Source: Cryptomeria japonica (taxonomy: Eukaryota > Streptophyta > Pinopsida > Cupressales > Cupressaceae). Taken from it: 64,000 nt of DNA. A program made the translations under genes and the position numbers. The notes beneath the pieces were generated by a model. The model saw only the letters and a program-made list of their open reading frames with translations, was not told the origin of the DNA and searched no databases. The stretch's first letter is position 1, and every line of letters begins with the position of its first letter. The stretch spans positions 765,746,483 to 765,810,482 of the forward strand of contig NC_081414.1 in NCBI RefSeq assembly GCF_030272615.1, read 5' to 3'. This document shows, piece after piece, positions 25,091 through 36,969 of the stretch.

Positions 25091-27512
25091 CAATCAGCAA
25101 ACTCAATGTTGATTTACATTCAATATCATCTCCAAATAACAATGAATCGGCCTAAGTACTGAGGTACAACGACTTCATTTGGAAGTGGCAGATTCGGGCT
25201 TCTTCACAGCGATTATATCTTTAATTGTCACAATGACCAATACATTTTAAGGTGAAGGCAATTGGTGCAAACAACGAATTGAAAGAAGACTATCAGAATT
25301 ACATCAGCAATGTTATAAAATCCAGTAATTGACATCAAGGGCGCATTCATCTAAAGAGAGGCAATTTTGACGAAAAGGCAGTCAAATTAATATAATCAGT
25401 CTGTTTTTGAAGTGTTTGCGGGTCTGAAATAAAGTGCATTTCATTATCAATCAGACCTCATTTCGTGATTGATCGAGCTTCTCATTCAAAATCTTCGTAA
25501 AGTTTTTTGTTTTCACAAGTCCTGATTAAAGTGTTTCCATGAGGAGTAAAGCTAAAAGGAGCAACTCTCAACATCAGGCACTCGATATAGGAATTTTCAC
25601 AATGTTGAATTTCTTTCGGAAACCCAAGAATCATTGCTAGTATAGTCAGATGAAAACTCGCGAATGCCAGTGATCAAGATGAGATAGTTTCAGAAGAGTT
25701 AATCAAACTTAGAAGATCAACATGCACAAATTAATCAACACATCAGGAGCTTGGGCATGTTGAGTATCAAAAGAAATGCATCATTCATTCACACACTTGC
25801 AATGAGTTACAAAGAGCGAGATGAGGTGGCACCTAGTCATCACTTATCCAATCATATCATTTCATTATAAGCATATGAATCTAGCTCATCCATCAAAAGA
25901 GGATAACTACCCCATGGGCACAAAGTTCAATGTACCTACCATCACCATCTATTGGTTGAATTTTCTAGACACTTCATGTGTCCCATCAAATGTAAATATA
26001 TCATTGGTCATGCATTAAATGTTGCGCAATGAGTTTCTATCTTTCGATCTTGGCCTTTTGATCTCAAATTGATCTGAGCCACTGAATTATAATGACGACA
26101 CTATATAAAGTCTCACTTCTTCATTTGTAAAGTTAATGTGAATAGCGAATAGACAAAAAATAGTCAATAGAGAATCAAATAGATAGCAATATTAGAGTAG
26201 AGTAGAAAGAGAAGGCACAGATTGTTGCCAAGACATTGTTGCTTAAGACATGTAAACTTCATTGAAAAAATGGCGAATTCTATGTGTTGATTCAAGAATT
26301 TGCATGGTCTCTACTTCTCATTTGTTTTCATGTTGTTTAGATGAATAGAAGACTTTGTGTATGATCAATGGTAAAAAAATTATATGCATACCACTAACAC
26401 TTTGTTGATGGTAAAGTGCCTTGCCTAGTCAACTGGAATCATTTACCTAAAGCTTAACTTCAATTATCATTCCTTCATTGATATGCATCAACTAGATGGT
26501 GTCTATGCTTGTAGTGATGATTAGAAGATCACAAAACTACCCCTTAGAAGATTGCACTAGCCTTGTCGATATGTTCGTTGCATGTCGAAACAAGACTTAG
26601 TTGAGTTTCACTAGAGATCATCCATTGCTCTTACATTTCTAGGATTAGACGAGATCTCTCAACCCTATCCTTTTTCCCTCTTTTTAATAAAGTGAAATAC
26701 AACATTCTAGCATCATTCAAATATTCAAGTATTCAACATAAGGCCACCTTGTGATACCAACAAAATCACATCATACATCATTGAAGCTATCCAACAAGTT
26801 AAGGCCTGACATGAAAGGATCTTGAAGTCATCTCAAGTGATCCTTATGCAAATCTTCAGTATTTGAGAGTCTTTACTCAAGAAAGGATAGAGTATTCAAT
26901 ACTTTATTCTGTGTTTGATAGTGCATCAAAACACCATCAACACTCATCAAGGCCTAGAGGGCTTTGACATTCACTCAACTTTTGAACTTAGTGTATATAT
27001 TTCTTTTGGTGGACCTATGATGTCTCCTCCTCCAAAACCTAATATGCATGTATGATAATGTTATGGATAGTAGTTGAATGCAATGTGATCTCACCCTAGT
27101 AAATAAATATACATATGTTGTATATGTTTCTAATGTTATAACTGCAAGATTCAAATTCAAAATCACATTATTTAAGAGATTTCTTTCTTGGTAAGACGTA
27201 ACCCTAACCCCAATTTGTTGCAATTACAATTCGAGGGTAAATTAGGAAGGGGACATTATATTAAATTAATCAATTATGGAGACCCAATATTAATCTAGGG
27301 ATACCACTTCAAACCCTTGCATGCTCAAACACTTCTTCTTCGTGTCAAGAAAAGAAATTCTTTTTTGTGAACATCAACAAGTGCGAATTTCTATTTCAAT
27401 AAGAGAACAATTGGAGTTTTCATAATCTGATCACTGGGCCAAATCTTACTTGGATTAGAAAAATATGTGGAACTTTTTGACTTTGAATGAGCTTTCTTTG
27501 CCTACCACTCAT
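25027..27512. repeat. Tandem duplication B, copy 2 (2.5 kb)
   Basis: Second copy of 22490-25008. The TATA-like core CACTATATAAAGTC is conserved at about 26100, with small deletions elsewhere (for example near 25540 and 25870). Only short open frames are present and none is shared intact with copy 1, so I see no protein-coding function. Confidence 0.85.
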
Positions 27513-28394
27513 CAAATTACTAGAAATTTGAACAATTCATTTCGTTAAGAAAAAATGACAACACTCTCCCATGTTTCTAATATCTTGTAAAAACCCAACA
27601 CCTAAAATAAAATTAAAACTAAAGAATATTGAAAACCCTAATACCCAAAAGAAAATAAAATGAAAGCAACCTTGCACATATTAGGCCCTCAAATATTTCC
27701 AAAATCTGAAATTTATCAGTCTATTAAATAAAAATATGAGAATTTTCAAAGAAAAGTTGATGAAAAAAGAGGCTCTGTGAAGAAAAGAAAAAATTTGTAA
27801 AATAGCCTGCCATGTTTCCAAAATCACACATGAAAATAAAATATTGTAATATCCAGGATAAGATAGTTCCAATAGATTAACATCATCAGTTTGACTATGA
27901 ATTCAGTAAATATGAGTTTCACAATTAAGTTTTCAAAAGAAATGTATGAAAAATACAAGATGAATAAAACCTTGTATGTTGCAAAAGCCCAAAACCATAA
28001 GAAAATAAAAATACAACATGAAAGAAAACTTGTGCCAACAACATTACGACAATTGTAAAACAAAAGCTTTGCAAAATTAGGAGAAAAATAAAATAATTTT
28101 GTTATTTTCTTACCAGTTCGGAAAATAGTAAAAACATGATTATTTTCCTTAACACTTGATAAAAAAGGTTTGTGAAGAATACATAATGGATAAGATCTGG
28201 GACAATGCAAGCCCCAACCAAAGTGGGGGAAAATGCATGAAAATAGGAGTTGTGCATAACATGCCTATTATAATTCTTACACATCAACCTCATTAGTTTG
28301 GGAAAACATGAAAACCTCAACAATTCCACAACAAATGTCCTAATATTCAAACCTACGTGACCAATATACAGAAAGAAAAAAGCCAAAAGAAAAG

Positions 28395-29190
28395 TAACAA
28401 TTGAAAAAATGAAAGAGGGCATGAAAGAAACCATGTGCAAAGCAGAACTTGAAGAATTCTAACACATAAGCCTCAACAACATACGAAAAGTTGAGAAAAT
28501 TCTATACTTTCACATCAAAATTCTTGCAATTAAAAGATGTAAAGAGGATACAAAATTAGAAACCTAGCGCCCGAGGTCAACCTCTTTGAGCTTCGTTTTG
28601 ATTTCCTGTTGAGTGGAGGGTTGTTTCTCTGTTGCATCAATGTCTTCGACATGCTTTACAAAGACCCATTATTATGATTATAATTGTTATTCCACTCTGC
28701 CGCTTGAACTTCAAATGTGATTCCGGCAGCACAGGAGACACCATCTCCACCCATGTCCATCATATTCTACAAAAGTTTCCTGAAATTTAAAGCTAGATGA
28801 TGAAAAAACAAAAAGAAAACAACTCATATTTATTGCCAAACCACAAAAACAAAAGTAAAAATTTGGAAAAATGAAAGTGAGCATGAAAGAAACCCTGTGC
28901 ATAGCATGACTTGGAGAATTCTAACACATAAGCCCAATATACGAGAACTTGATAAAATTCATGAATTTCACATCAAAATTCCTTCAATTAAACGATGTAA
29001 ATAAGATAGATTAAAAAGAAACCTAGTGCTTGAGGTTAGCCTCATTGAGCTTGGCTTCTTTTCCGCTGCCTCAGTCTCTTTGGTACACTTTATGGTGACA
29101 CATTATTATGATTTCACTCTGCCATTTGAACTTCAAATGCAATTCTGGCAATGCAGGCGATGCCATCTCCACCCACTGTCCGCCATATTC
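28395..29190. repeat. Diverged tandem duplication, ~460-bp period
   Basis: The segment 28395-28756 matches 28857-29190 in the same orientation. Shared blocks include GCATGAAAGAAACC, AATTCTAACACATAAGCC, TTTCACATCAAAATTC and CACCATCTCCACCCA-like sequence. Differences are frequent, so the duplication is old. Confidence 0.8.
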
Positions 29191-29477
29191 ATGCTCTCAG
29201 AGACCACCATTTCCACAGACAGATACCAAATGGGTCCTACTAATGGAACCAGAGCCTGATAAGAAATCCTTCACATACATGCAAAGAAACAAGCCATGAA
29301 AAGCCTTCTTTACTAGAAAAGCCCAATAATGTAGGAGGGTATTTGTAATTCGACCTGCGAAATTGACGCAAATATTATCCAGAAGATTTTACCGTAATAG
29401 GCAAGTACGCAAAATGTGGCAGCAATTCGCCCAAATATGTACTATATATAGAACTAGAAAAATGCTTCGCGAAATGT

Positions 29478-29577
29478 GTCGCTGCTGTGTTTTTCTGCTT
29501 TTTTAAACGACACTGTTGCGTTTTTTTGCTTTTTTTTTGTAATGGCACTGCTGCGTTTTTCTGCTTTTTTTTTGTTA
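29478..29577. repeat. T-rich minisatellite, three ~33-bp units
   Basis: Three units of the form CACTGCTGCGTTTTTCTGC followed by a T-run start at about 29478, 29507 and 29541. The proteins that can be translated across it are repeat products. Confidence 0.8.
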
Positions 29578-29747
29578 CAGTACCGGTGTTTTTTTCTTTT
29601 TTAATCGTGTTTACCATATTATTTTTTGAACGAATGATTTGGGGATTGAAAATTAAACAATCTTTTTTAAAGCGTTTTCGAATTTAATCATATGGGGTTT
29701 TAAAATAAAAATTAATGCACTCAAAAATAATGTTTTTTACGAATGTA

Positions 29748-29752
29748 TGTGG
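29748..29752. repeat. Target site duplication TGTGG (left)
   Basis: TGTGG lies directly before the TG start of the solo LTR. The same five bases follow its CA end at 31570-31574. Confidence 0.8.
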
Positions 29753-30202
29753 TGATGCTCTGCAAAAAGGATTAGAAAATCTGTTTGATGGCAACACACA
29801 CAAGAGCACAAGAAACAAACGTTAGTGTTAGCAACAAAAGATTATCCTAAACAGGCATATCAAGAGAGATATTAAGCATGAAATAGAAAGCATATAAACA
29901 TAGAATAAAATAGCTAATCAAGATGCTCATAGTTGCTCCTCCCTTGTTCCTCTCCTCTCCAAGTCCCAAATGAGTGTAGCTCTCAGCAACTTTTTGCACT
30001 ATGGATGCTTATGGAGGATTGAGATTTAATATTAAGCTTCAAATATGAAATGAAAAGCTAAATACTATGCTATTGATGCTAAAATGATTGATTTTACCAA
30101 AAAGACAAGATTTTAGTTATGCTATGCTAAATGCTCTCTAAAAATGTCTATAGCCTAAATGCATACAAGTTTTTCAGGATCTGGATTATGAAGGAATGGG
30201 CT

Positions 30203-30212
30203 CTATTTATAG
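30203..30212 (-). promoter_or_regulatory. TATA box of solo LTR
   Basis: The minus strand reads CTATAAATAG within CCTATAAATAGAGCCC, a strong plant TATA context located in the left third of the LTR. Confidence 0.7.
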
Positions 30213-30949
30213 GAAAAATGGAGCAATGGATGGCCAGGATTGAAAGGTTTAATCAAGGGTCAAGCTTAAAAGTTGGGGATCCATGTGCACAATTTGCACC
30301 AATGAAATGGTGACAAGTGTCAACATAAGATTGGGTTGAGAGAAGAGGTTGGAGGCATTAAATGCCTGAGGAGACCTCATGGTTATCTAGAAGGTAAGGG
30401 TCAAGCCTAAATTAGGATTACCCACTGGATTAGGAGTTAATGCAAGGATAAACCTTTGTGCAAATGATTAAGAGATAATCATGGTCAAAGCATTAAAGGC
30501 TTGATGAGACCCTTGGGTTGGGTAGAGGTTGAGTCAAAACAAATGTTTTAACCATGTAGGAGGGTTTGGGTTAACCATTAATGGTTTTTGAAGACTTTGT
30601 GGATTAAGTGGTTGAAGGTTGGAAGCTTTCAAAGGTTATCCAAGACTTTGAGACATTTAGTGGTTGAAGGTTGGAAGCCTTTAATGGTTATCAAAGACTT
30701 TTAGGCTTTGAGAAGTGACTCCATTTTGCTTAGGAATGTGACAATAATTAGGGGATGGATTAGGCTAATTAGGAAGGGGTTAGAAGAATCTAGAAGGGGA
30801 TTAGATTTTGCAAGTGGATTTGGTGGGTGAGGGAAAATAGGATTTTATTTAAAATAAAAATTCATTTATTTCAATAAATGTGTGCAAGTTGTATTTGGAT
30901 AAATATTCAAATAAATATTAATTTATTTAAATGAAAAAAAAGGAAGATA

Positions 30950-31370
30950 AAGCATTAAAATGCTTGAAGACTTTGAGGGGAACCATTAAAGGCTTGAAGA
31001 CTTTAAGGAAAACCATTAAAGTCTTAAGAAGACTATAGAAGGAAGCCATCAAGTTTGAAGACTTTAAAGCCATCAAGTTTGAATACTTTAAGGGAAACCA
31101 TTAAAGGCTTCAAGTGGGTGAGGATAAATAGGATTTTAAATAAATAATTTATTTAAAATAGTTGTGCAACTTGCTTTTGTAGGAAAATACAAGTGGGTGG
31201 AGGATAAAGGTGATTTAAATAAATGATTTATTTATTTAAATGTGAGAGGTGGGATTTTGGGGGATTTAAATAAATATTAATTTATTTAAATGTGAGAGGT
31301 GGGATTTTGGGGGATTTAAATAAATATTAATTTATTTAAATGTGAGAGAAGATTTAATTAAATAAATATG
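30950..31370. repeat. Short tandem repeats and AT palindromes in solo-LTR U3
   Basis: A ~30-bp unit with ACCATTAAAGGCTTGAAGAC is repeated around 30955-31110. At 31200-31350 a ~49-bp unit, TTTATTTAAATGTGAGAGG plus TGGGATTTTGGGGG, is present two to three times. Each contains the palindrome AAATAAAT...ATTTATTT. Confidence 0.8.
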
Positions 31371-31569
31371 ATTTATTTATTTAATTAATGGTATGAATTT
31401 GGTTAAGTGAATTAAATCAAATAAATTGAATAATTTATTTAATTAATAGGAGAAGAGGGTTAAGATGAATTAATTAAATATTAATTTAATTAATTATTAA
31501 TTGATGGTTAAATAATCAAATAAATACTAAGTATTCATTTAATTAAGTGGACAGATTTATGTGACTACA

Positions 31570-31574
31570 TGTGG
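31570..31574. repeat. Target site duplication TGTGG (right)
   Basis: Matches 29748-29752 exactly and directly follows the ACA end of the LTR. Confidence 0.8.
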
Positions 31575-32150
31575 TATTTATTGATTAAAATTCTAATACA
31601 TATATTAAAAAAAAATGGTAGAAGGACACAAGGTCACCTCTCAAAGTTCACATGGGCAGTGTCTTGAAAGATAAATTAGAAGTCCATAGATAACAATAAA
31701 AGAAATAAAAATAGTTCTTTGAGAGGTGAGAGCTATCTCAGATGGTGGCAGAGGAGAGTCACGATCATTCAACAGGCCTCATCCATCAGCGGGGTCTAGA
31801 GTGACGTCAGGAAGTGACCACCCCTCATCAGCAATAGTTTCCCCTTCCTTTTTATCTCCAAAGTTATTAGGTAATTCTACAAGCAATTGTTATAGCTAAA
31901 TTTGTGTATCCATAGATGTTAAATGATAAATAGGATTTCAATAAAATAATTGTTTGTCTTGGTATGTGACTTAACTATATTTATAACTATTGTTCTACTA
32001 ATGCTATGAGATTTCCACGATCCTTTTACATCTTGATGATGAATCACGATGTGCGATTCAAAAATTTGATGGTAAAAAATACATACACAATCGAATCTAA
32101 AAAAATAAATAGAATATTTTTCTACTTCTAGGTAGGAATGACCACACGTT
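31575..32150. other. Unassigned sequence upstream of gypsy pol
   Basis: No clear domain. It may be remnant gag or leader of the gypsy element that follows, but no zinc knuckle or PBS was recognised. Confidence 0.4.
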
Positions 32151-32990
32151 GTGGGATCTGTTATGCATAAAACCAGAAACAACTACAATCTTAGGAGTCA
32201 AGGAAAGGCTCCATTAATAGAGCCACCTCCCCCGAAGGGTGGATTTGTACCTCCTGATGTGAATACAAGAAACAATCCTCACCCTCCTCAGGCTTTTCAA
32301 GGAGCACACCTTAGACAAGCTCAAGGGCAAGAATATATTCTAAAAGGATCATTTGATGTTACCAAGGAGATGTAGAGGACTCCCACCACTATGTCCCTGA
32401 TGGAAGTACTGAGATATTTTCCTGAACAAAAGAGGTCCCTCCTTCAGAAGTTGGAACTGTTAGAGTCACAGAGAAATAAGGTTAATATGGCTGACCTTAA
32501 TAAAGTCAACGCCAACGTCAGTAGTGATGCAATTGAGAACCCACCATTTTTATTGAGTTTGATGATATGTGGAAAGAATCTACAAAACTATTTGGTAGAT
32601 TTAGGTGCTTCAGGAAACATAATGCCCTACTCTATATGTCAGAAGCTCAATCTCAACCCAGTACATTCAAACAGTAAGGTGGTACAACTAGACAAGACTG
32701 AGGTTAATGTAATCGAAGAATTAAAAGATGTATATATCCAATTGGTGTTGATCCCCGTATATCCCATTACATCGACATTCAAGTGGTGGATATTCCCAAG
32801 GTATATGGGATGCTCCTTAGTAGGGATTGGTCAAAAACTTTGGGAGGATATTTCTCAACTTGTTTTACATACTTATGGCTTCCATGGAAGGGAGTGAGTA
32901 ACCAGATCCGAATCAATGGTGAACCTAAGTTGAAGAACTTAGTGACAGATTATGGCACTCCCAATGAGGTGGCATAGGCTGAAGTAAGTC
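32151..32990 (+). pseudogene. Ty3/gypsy aspartic protease region, broken
   Basis: A frame starting at 32151 (proline-rich linker) stops at a TAG at 32373 and continues in another frame from 32391. That frame holds MSLMEVLRYFPEQKR and then the retropepsin-like fold FLLSLMICGKNLQNYLVD. The active site at 32598 reads D-L-G instead of D-S/T-G, because a TTA codon stands where a Ser codon is expected. After a frameshift near 32780, DIPKVYGMLLSRDW and YLWLPWKG follow, the usual C-terminal part of this protease type in plant gypsy elements. A TAG follows GTPNEVA. The protease is inactive as it stands. Confidence 0.85.
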
Positions 32991-33386
32991 CAAGAGTCTA
33001 TAGAGTCAATGAAATCCTCACTTTCTCTGCACCGGCTCCTATCCAATTATTTCAAGCAAACATGACTGCATATAGAGGCGGGTCAAAAGCTTCGCTATAG
33101 CAGTAAAACAAGGGATGTGTTTGTTGGGAGATAGTATGAAAATACAAGATTTGTTGCTTCCAAAATGGTGTCGGATACATCATGAGGAGCATTCAAAGAT
33201 GTTATGTATCCCATGTCAGAATGAGATTACAAAGTTGATGAGCTCGGTCCCATGTGAAGATATTGATCATACCATCGACATGGAAGAAATTCAAATTCCA
33301 AGTTGCAAGGGAGTAAAGCCCCAGATAATGGATCTTATGAGTAAAAATTCCCAACCAAAAGGAATGCAACAAGGAGATCTTAGCGG

Positions 33387-34110
33387 TTGAGATTGTCAAA
33401 CGAAGAGAAGAAGGATATCCCACCTAACCATAAGAATGAAGAAACACAATCTCAAGCACAGCCTCAAGTAGAACAAATCACTCCTAACACCCCTGAAGTG
33501 TTCTTGCAACCAGTAATCAAACAACCTCAGGTATTGCATGAAGATCTTGAACCCGAGAGACAACAATCCCCTTTGGAAGCTAACCTGATCACTGACCCTA
33601 AGGTGAAAAATGTAAAGAGACCGAAAGATGAAATATGGTTTTCAAAGTTTGATGGGTCAAGATCCAAGAAAGGCAGTGGAGCAGGCGTAGAGTTAACAAA
33701 CCCAAAAGAGAAAACCCTTTTAGCCTCCTATTGACTCCAATTCCCTTGTACTAATAATATGATGGAGTATGAGGCCCTAGTTAGAGGATTACTCTTCGCT
33801 CATAAGAAGGGAGCTAAATGCTTGAAAGTGCAGGGGTATTCTGAGCTGGTGGTAAAACAAGTGCGAAGCCAATATGCATGTCACGATAAAAGGTTAGCAG
33901 TATATAGGAATAGAGTATAGGATTTGATTAAGGACTTTGATGCTTTCGATATTCAGCTGGTACCCAGGAAAGCAAACAGAATACTGAATGCATTGGTCGT
34001 AGCCGCCAGTACATTAGAACCAATGAGTCAATCCCCTTTGAAGATTTTTTCCATAGAGTTAATCTCCACACCTGCTGTGCCTGATAATAGCAAATACTTT
34101 CAAGTTTTCT
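33387..34110 (+). pseudogene. RNase H-like domain located before the RT
   Basis: After a Gln/Pro-rich linker (from 33387), FSKFDGSRSKKGSGAGV begins at about 33640. It is followed by NNMMEYEALVRGLLFAHKKG near 33757 and YSELVVKQV near 33838, then a VPRKANRILNA-like end near 33960. This is the RNase H fold of the archaeal-like type found as an extra domain in Tat-lineage gypsy elements. The second acidic position reads G-Y-S where G-D-S is usual. Stops are TGA at 33732 and TAG at 33918. The domain lies between protease and RT, whereas a second, normal RNase H follows the RT. Confidence 0.75.
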
Positions 34111-34199
34111 AGGATGATGCCCACATTCTAGCCTTTCTTGCTGATTCAAGGGCTTTTGAAGAGAAAATCATTGATGAGAAAGATAAATCAAATGATCTT

Positions 34200-34640
34200 G
34201 ATGTCGGGAATGATGTTGATATTATGGATTTACCAACTAACGTTATTCCTAAAGGCATGGTCAAGTTAGAGAGACTTTTCAACTCTAATCCCAGGGTGAA
34301 AGAGAGATTAACAACGGACTCGGATGCGGGGAAGCATGAGCCACATAATATTGGTCCAGAAGGCCAAGAGAAGATCGTCTATATTGGGAAGATTTGCACT
34401 CAAAATAAAAGAATTTTTTTATAAATCTTGAGCGAGTTTATTGATGTAATAGCATGGGGGTACGAAGATTTAAAAACATTCAATACATTGATCATCACCC
34501 ATGTTATCCCCCTAAAACCTAACATAAATTCATTCAAGAAGAAGCAATGACTGGTTAATTCACTAATAGAACCCTTGATTTTCAAGGAAGTACAAAAGTT
34601 GCTCTCTGCCAAGATTATTTTTTCGGTATGATATTCTACT
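34200..34640 (+). other. Linker between RNase H-like domain and RT
   Basis: A short Lys/Glu-rich frame at 34224-34424 is in the same frame as the domains on both sides. No domain is recognised in it. Confidence 0.45.
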
Positions 34641-35290
34641 TAGGTCACCAATTTGGTACTAGTAAGGAAAAAGAATGGAGAAATACAACTTTGTGTGGAC
34701 TTTCGCAATCTCAACAAGGCATCTAAGAAAGATAATTACCCACTTCCTTCTTTGGATGAGGTACTAGAAATAGTAAATGGTTCACAAATGATGTCATTTT
34801 TAGATGGTTATTCTGGATATAACCAAGTTTTGGTGAACTATGAGGATCGTATGAAGACACCATTTATGATGAAGTGGGGAACATATGCATACAAAAGGAT
34901 GCCATTTGGGTTAATTAATGCTGGAGTGACCTTCCAAAGAGTAATGGATACGAACTTCAAAGATCTGATTGGCAAGTGTATTATTATATACATGGATGAC
35001 TTGACTATATTTTCCTAGGTTAGAGAAGATCACCCGGACCACCTCTAAAAGGTACTGGAAAGATGTCGAAGATATGGGATTTCCCTTAACCCCAAGAAAT
35101 GTGTATTTGGATTGGCTGAATGAAAGCTACTAGGCAATGTAATCTCTGAGAGGGGGATATCTATAGACCCAGATTGGGTAGAAGCGTTGTTGAAGTTAAA
35201 AATGTCTGGGCGTAAAAAGGAGATGAGATCTTTCTTTGGGAAGATCAATTTTGTCAGAAAGTTTATCACTAGGTTTGCAAAGATAGTAAA
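34641..35290 (+). pseudogene. Ty3/gypsy reverse transcriptase, broken
   Basis: The frame from 34641 gives NLVLVRKKNGEIQLCVDFRN and NYPLPSLDEVL, followed by SFLDGYSGYNQV and KRMPFGLINAG. The catalytic YMDD is at 34989-35000. These are RT motifs in the correct order for Ty3/gypsy. A TAG at about 35016 interrupts the protein after YMDDLTIFS, at a position where a Gln codon is common. The thumb region continues with PKKCVFGLAE and EMRSFFGKINFVRKF, interrupted by a TAA and a TGA. The catalytic residues are retained, but the frame is broken. Confidence 0.92.
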
Positions 35291-35399
35291 GACTTTTAAA
35301 TTAAATGATGAAGAAAGATGCTAAGGTTGAATGGACAACTGAAGCAAAAGAGGCTTTCGCCCAGATCAAGAAAATCCATTGCCGAAACTCCCGTGTTAA

Positions 35400-35790
35400 C
35401 TAGCTCTGACTACATTGTCGTTTTATATATATTATTTTGCTTCGTTACACTTGGGTGTTGTTGTTTTGACATATATGCAAGAAGGGGATGAGAAACCCAT
35501 TGCATTTATGAGCTCTCCTTTCAAAAGTGTTGAGGTTAGATACATTGCTCTTGAGAAACAAGCTTTCACATTAGTGAGAGTGGTCAAGAAATTCAGGCAT
35601 TATATCTTGAGGAGTAAAATCTACGCAATTGTTTTTGATCAAGTGATGAAGTCATTACTCATGCAATTCGAGTTGGTAGAACATCGAGGGAAATGGATGG
35701 AATTATTACAAGAATTTGATCAAGAGATGCATCCAATGAAGTTGGTCCGAGGCCAAGGATTATCTCAAGCCATGGCATCTGACATCCCTC
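35400..35790 (+). pseudogene. Ty3/gypsy RNase H (RT-linked)
   Basis: YMQEGDEKPIAFMS, RYIALEKQAFTLV and KKFRHYILRSKIYAIVFDQ are the standard Ty3/gypsy RT-linked RNase H blocks, in the frame from 35415. The start of the domain (normally D-A-S) is frame-shifted. Coding ends near 35790 and the expected integrase never follows. Within 40 bases the outer end of the large palindrome begins. Confidence 0.88.
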
Positions 35791-35825
35791 AAATCCAGTG
35801 CATACAATACTGCACAATACTTGGA

Positions 35826-36240
35826 TAGACTTAATTATATTTAATTAAATTTAAAATGTTCAATTGTAGGCGAAGTTCTCACAAATGTGTTCACTTCCCA
35901 CATTAAGACCGAAATCCACCCTAAGCTGTTTATCTTTGTTCATCCAACAAATGCTGGTACCTGTTTTCAGATGTAGTGCATCCCACGACTTCTACCATTT
36001 TTATGGCACGTCACCATACTCGTGTCACTTTTTGGGTATGGATTTTAAATCTATTTAATCATATTAAACTTCTGCCCAAAAAGGAGCTTTATAGACTTAA
36101 TTATATTTAATTAAATTTAAAATGTTCAATTACGGGCAAAGTTTTCACAAATGTTTTCACTTCCCACATTTGGGCCGAAATCCACCCTAAGGTATTGATC
36201 TTTGCTCATCTGATGGAGGATGATACCTGTTGAGTGTTGT
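35826..36240. repeat. Subterminal repeats of left arm (two units)
   Basis: Two inverted copies of the unit that forms the array at 42310-43466. Each carries CCACCCTAAG, TTTGTTCATCC-like or TTTGCTCATC, and GGTACCTG-like blocks. Confidence 0.85.
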
Positions 36241-36969
36241 TAGATATCATTGGTCCCATAATAAGAGACATTTAAATTTTAAAGATGTGCAATAGTTTGA
36301 GATAACTATTAAATATAATGTTAATATTATTTGTAAAAAATTGAAATTCAAAAATAGTATATAAAACATGAAACTTAGTTTCTAGAATAAAACAAATAAC
36401 TAAATAAAAAATAGAAATTTTGATATACAATTTGAAAGGTAAAAGTTTAATATAAAAAAGAAAACATTCAATATTAAATCTAAAATATTAATTTAAAGTT
36501 TAACAATATTCTTTAAAAATATGTTTACGATATATAATTTTAAAAAATAGTTTTAAAATATATATAAAAGTTCAACATAAATTTAGTGTATTAATTTAAA
36601 AAAATGTGCAATCCTCAACCTGTTAAGGCGAGCAAATTTATAAAGTACAAATGCCAATGTGGCAATTAATTTTTGCAGAAGGAGTTGTTTGCGGCAAGTT
36701 GCACGAATGGAGGAAGGGGAGGATGGCAGGAAATTTTTTTCTTGATCTCATGACATTAATGCCTTACCCTACACATTCATTACTGGACCTATACGATGGA
36801 GGCATAATTTGTTACCTTTTGATCTATGTGCCAGTTTTTGCTTTGAAGCAGAACAAATCTATAGTTTGTAGCTTATGTATGACATTTTTTGCAGGAAGTG
36901 CTTTTGAAATTGCAGGTGACCATGTAGGCTAATTTAACACTGTGAATAGACAAGAAGTTGGTTCCCTTT

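Larger units (their letters stand above)
27513..29747. other. AT-rich sequence without recognisable gene
   Basis: Minus-strand Phe/Leu/Ile-rich frames around 27800-28440 look like translated A-rich DNA and not membrane proteins. No family is recognised. A diverged ~460-bp tandem duplication (28395-29190) and a T-rich array (29478-29577) are listed separately. Confidence 0.5.
29753..31569 (-). repeat. Solo LTR of a Ty3/gypsy-type element (1.8 kb)
   Basis: The block begins TGATGCTC and ends GTGACTACA on the plus strand and is flanked on both sides by TGTGG, the 5-bp duplication expected from LTR-element integration. A TATA box reads CTATAAATAGAGCCC on the minus strand (about 30200-30213), so U3 lies to the right and transcription would run leftward. 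U3 (about 30850-31510) is packed with A/T-only palindromes and short tandem repeats. Neither a PBS nor a PPT adjoins the ends, which fits LTR-LTR recombination. It resembles the LTR at 57593-58357 in its palindromes and in a CACAAGAGC motif near the R/U5 side. Confidence 0.82.

Noticed and set aside
27824-28440. Phe/Leu-rich minus-strand frames as membrane proteins
   Set aside because: The composition is what A-rich plus-strand DNA gives on the minus strand. The frames overlap each other and have no start context or conserved residues.
36651-36932. 93-codon frame with hydrophobic C-terminal part
   Set aside because: The frame is not conserved in the mirrored right-arm sequence, so it is unlikely to be a membrane protein gene.
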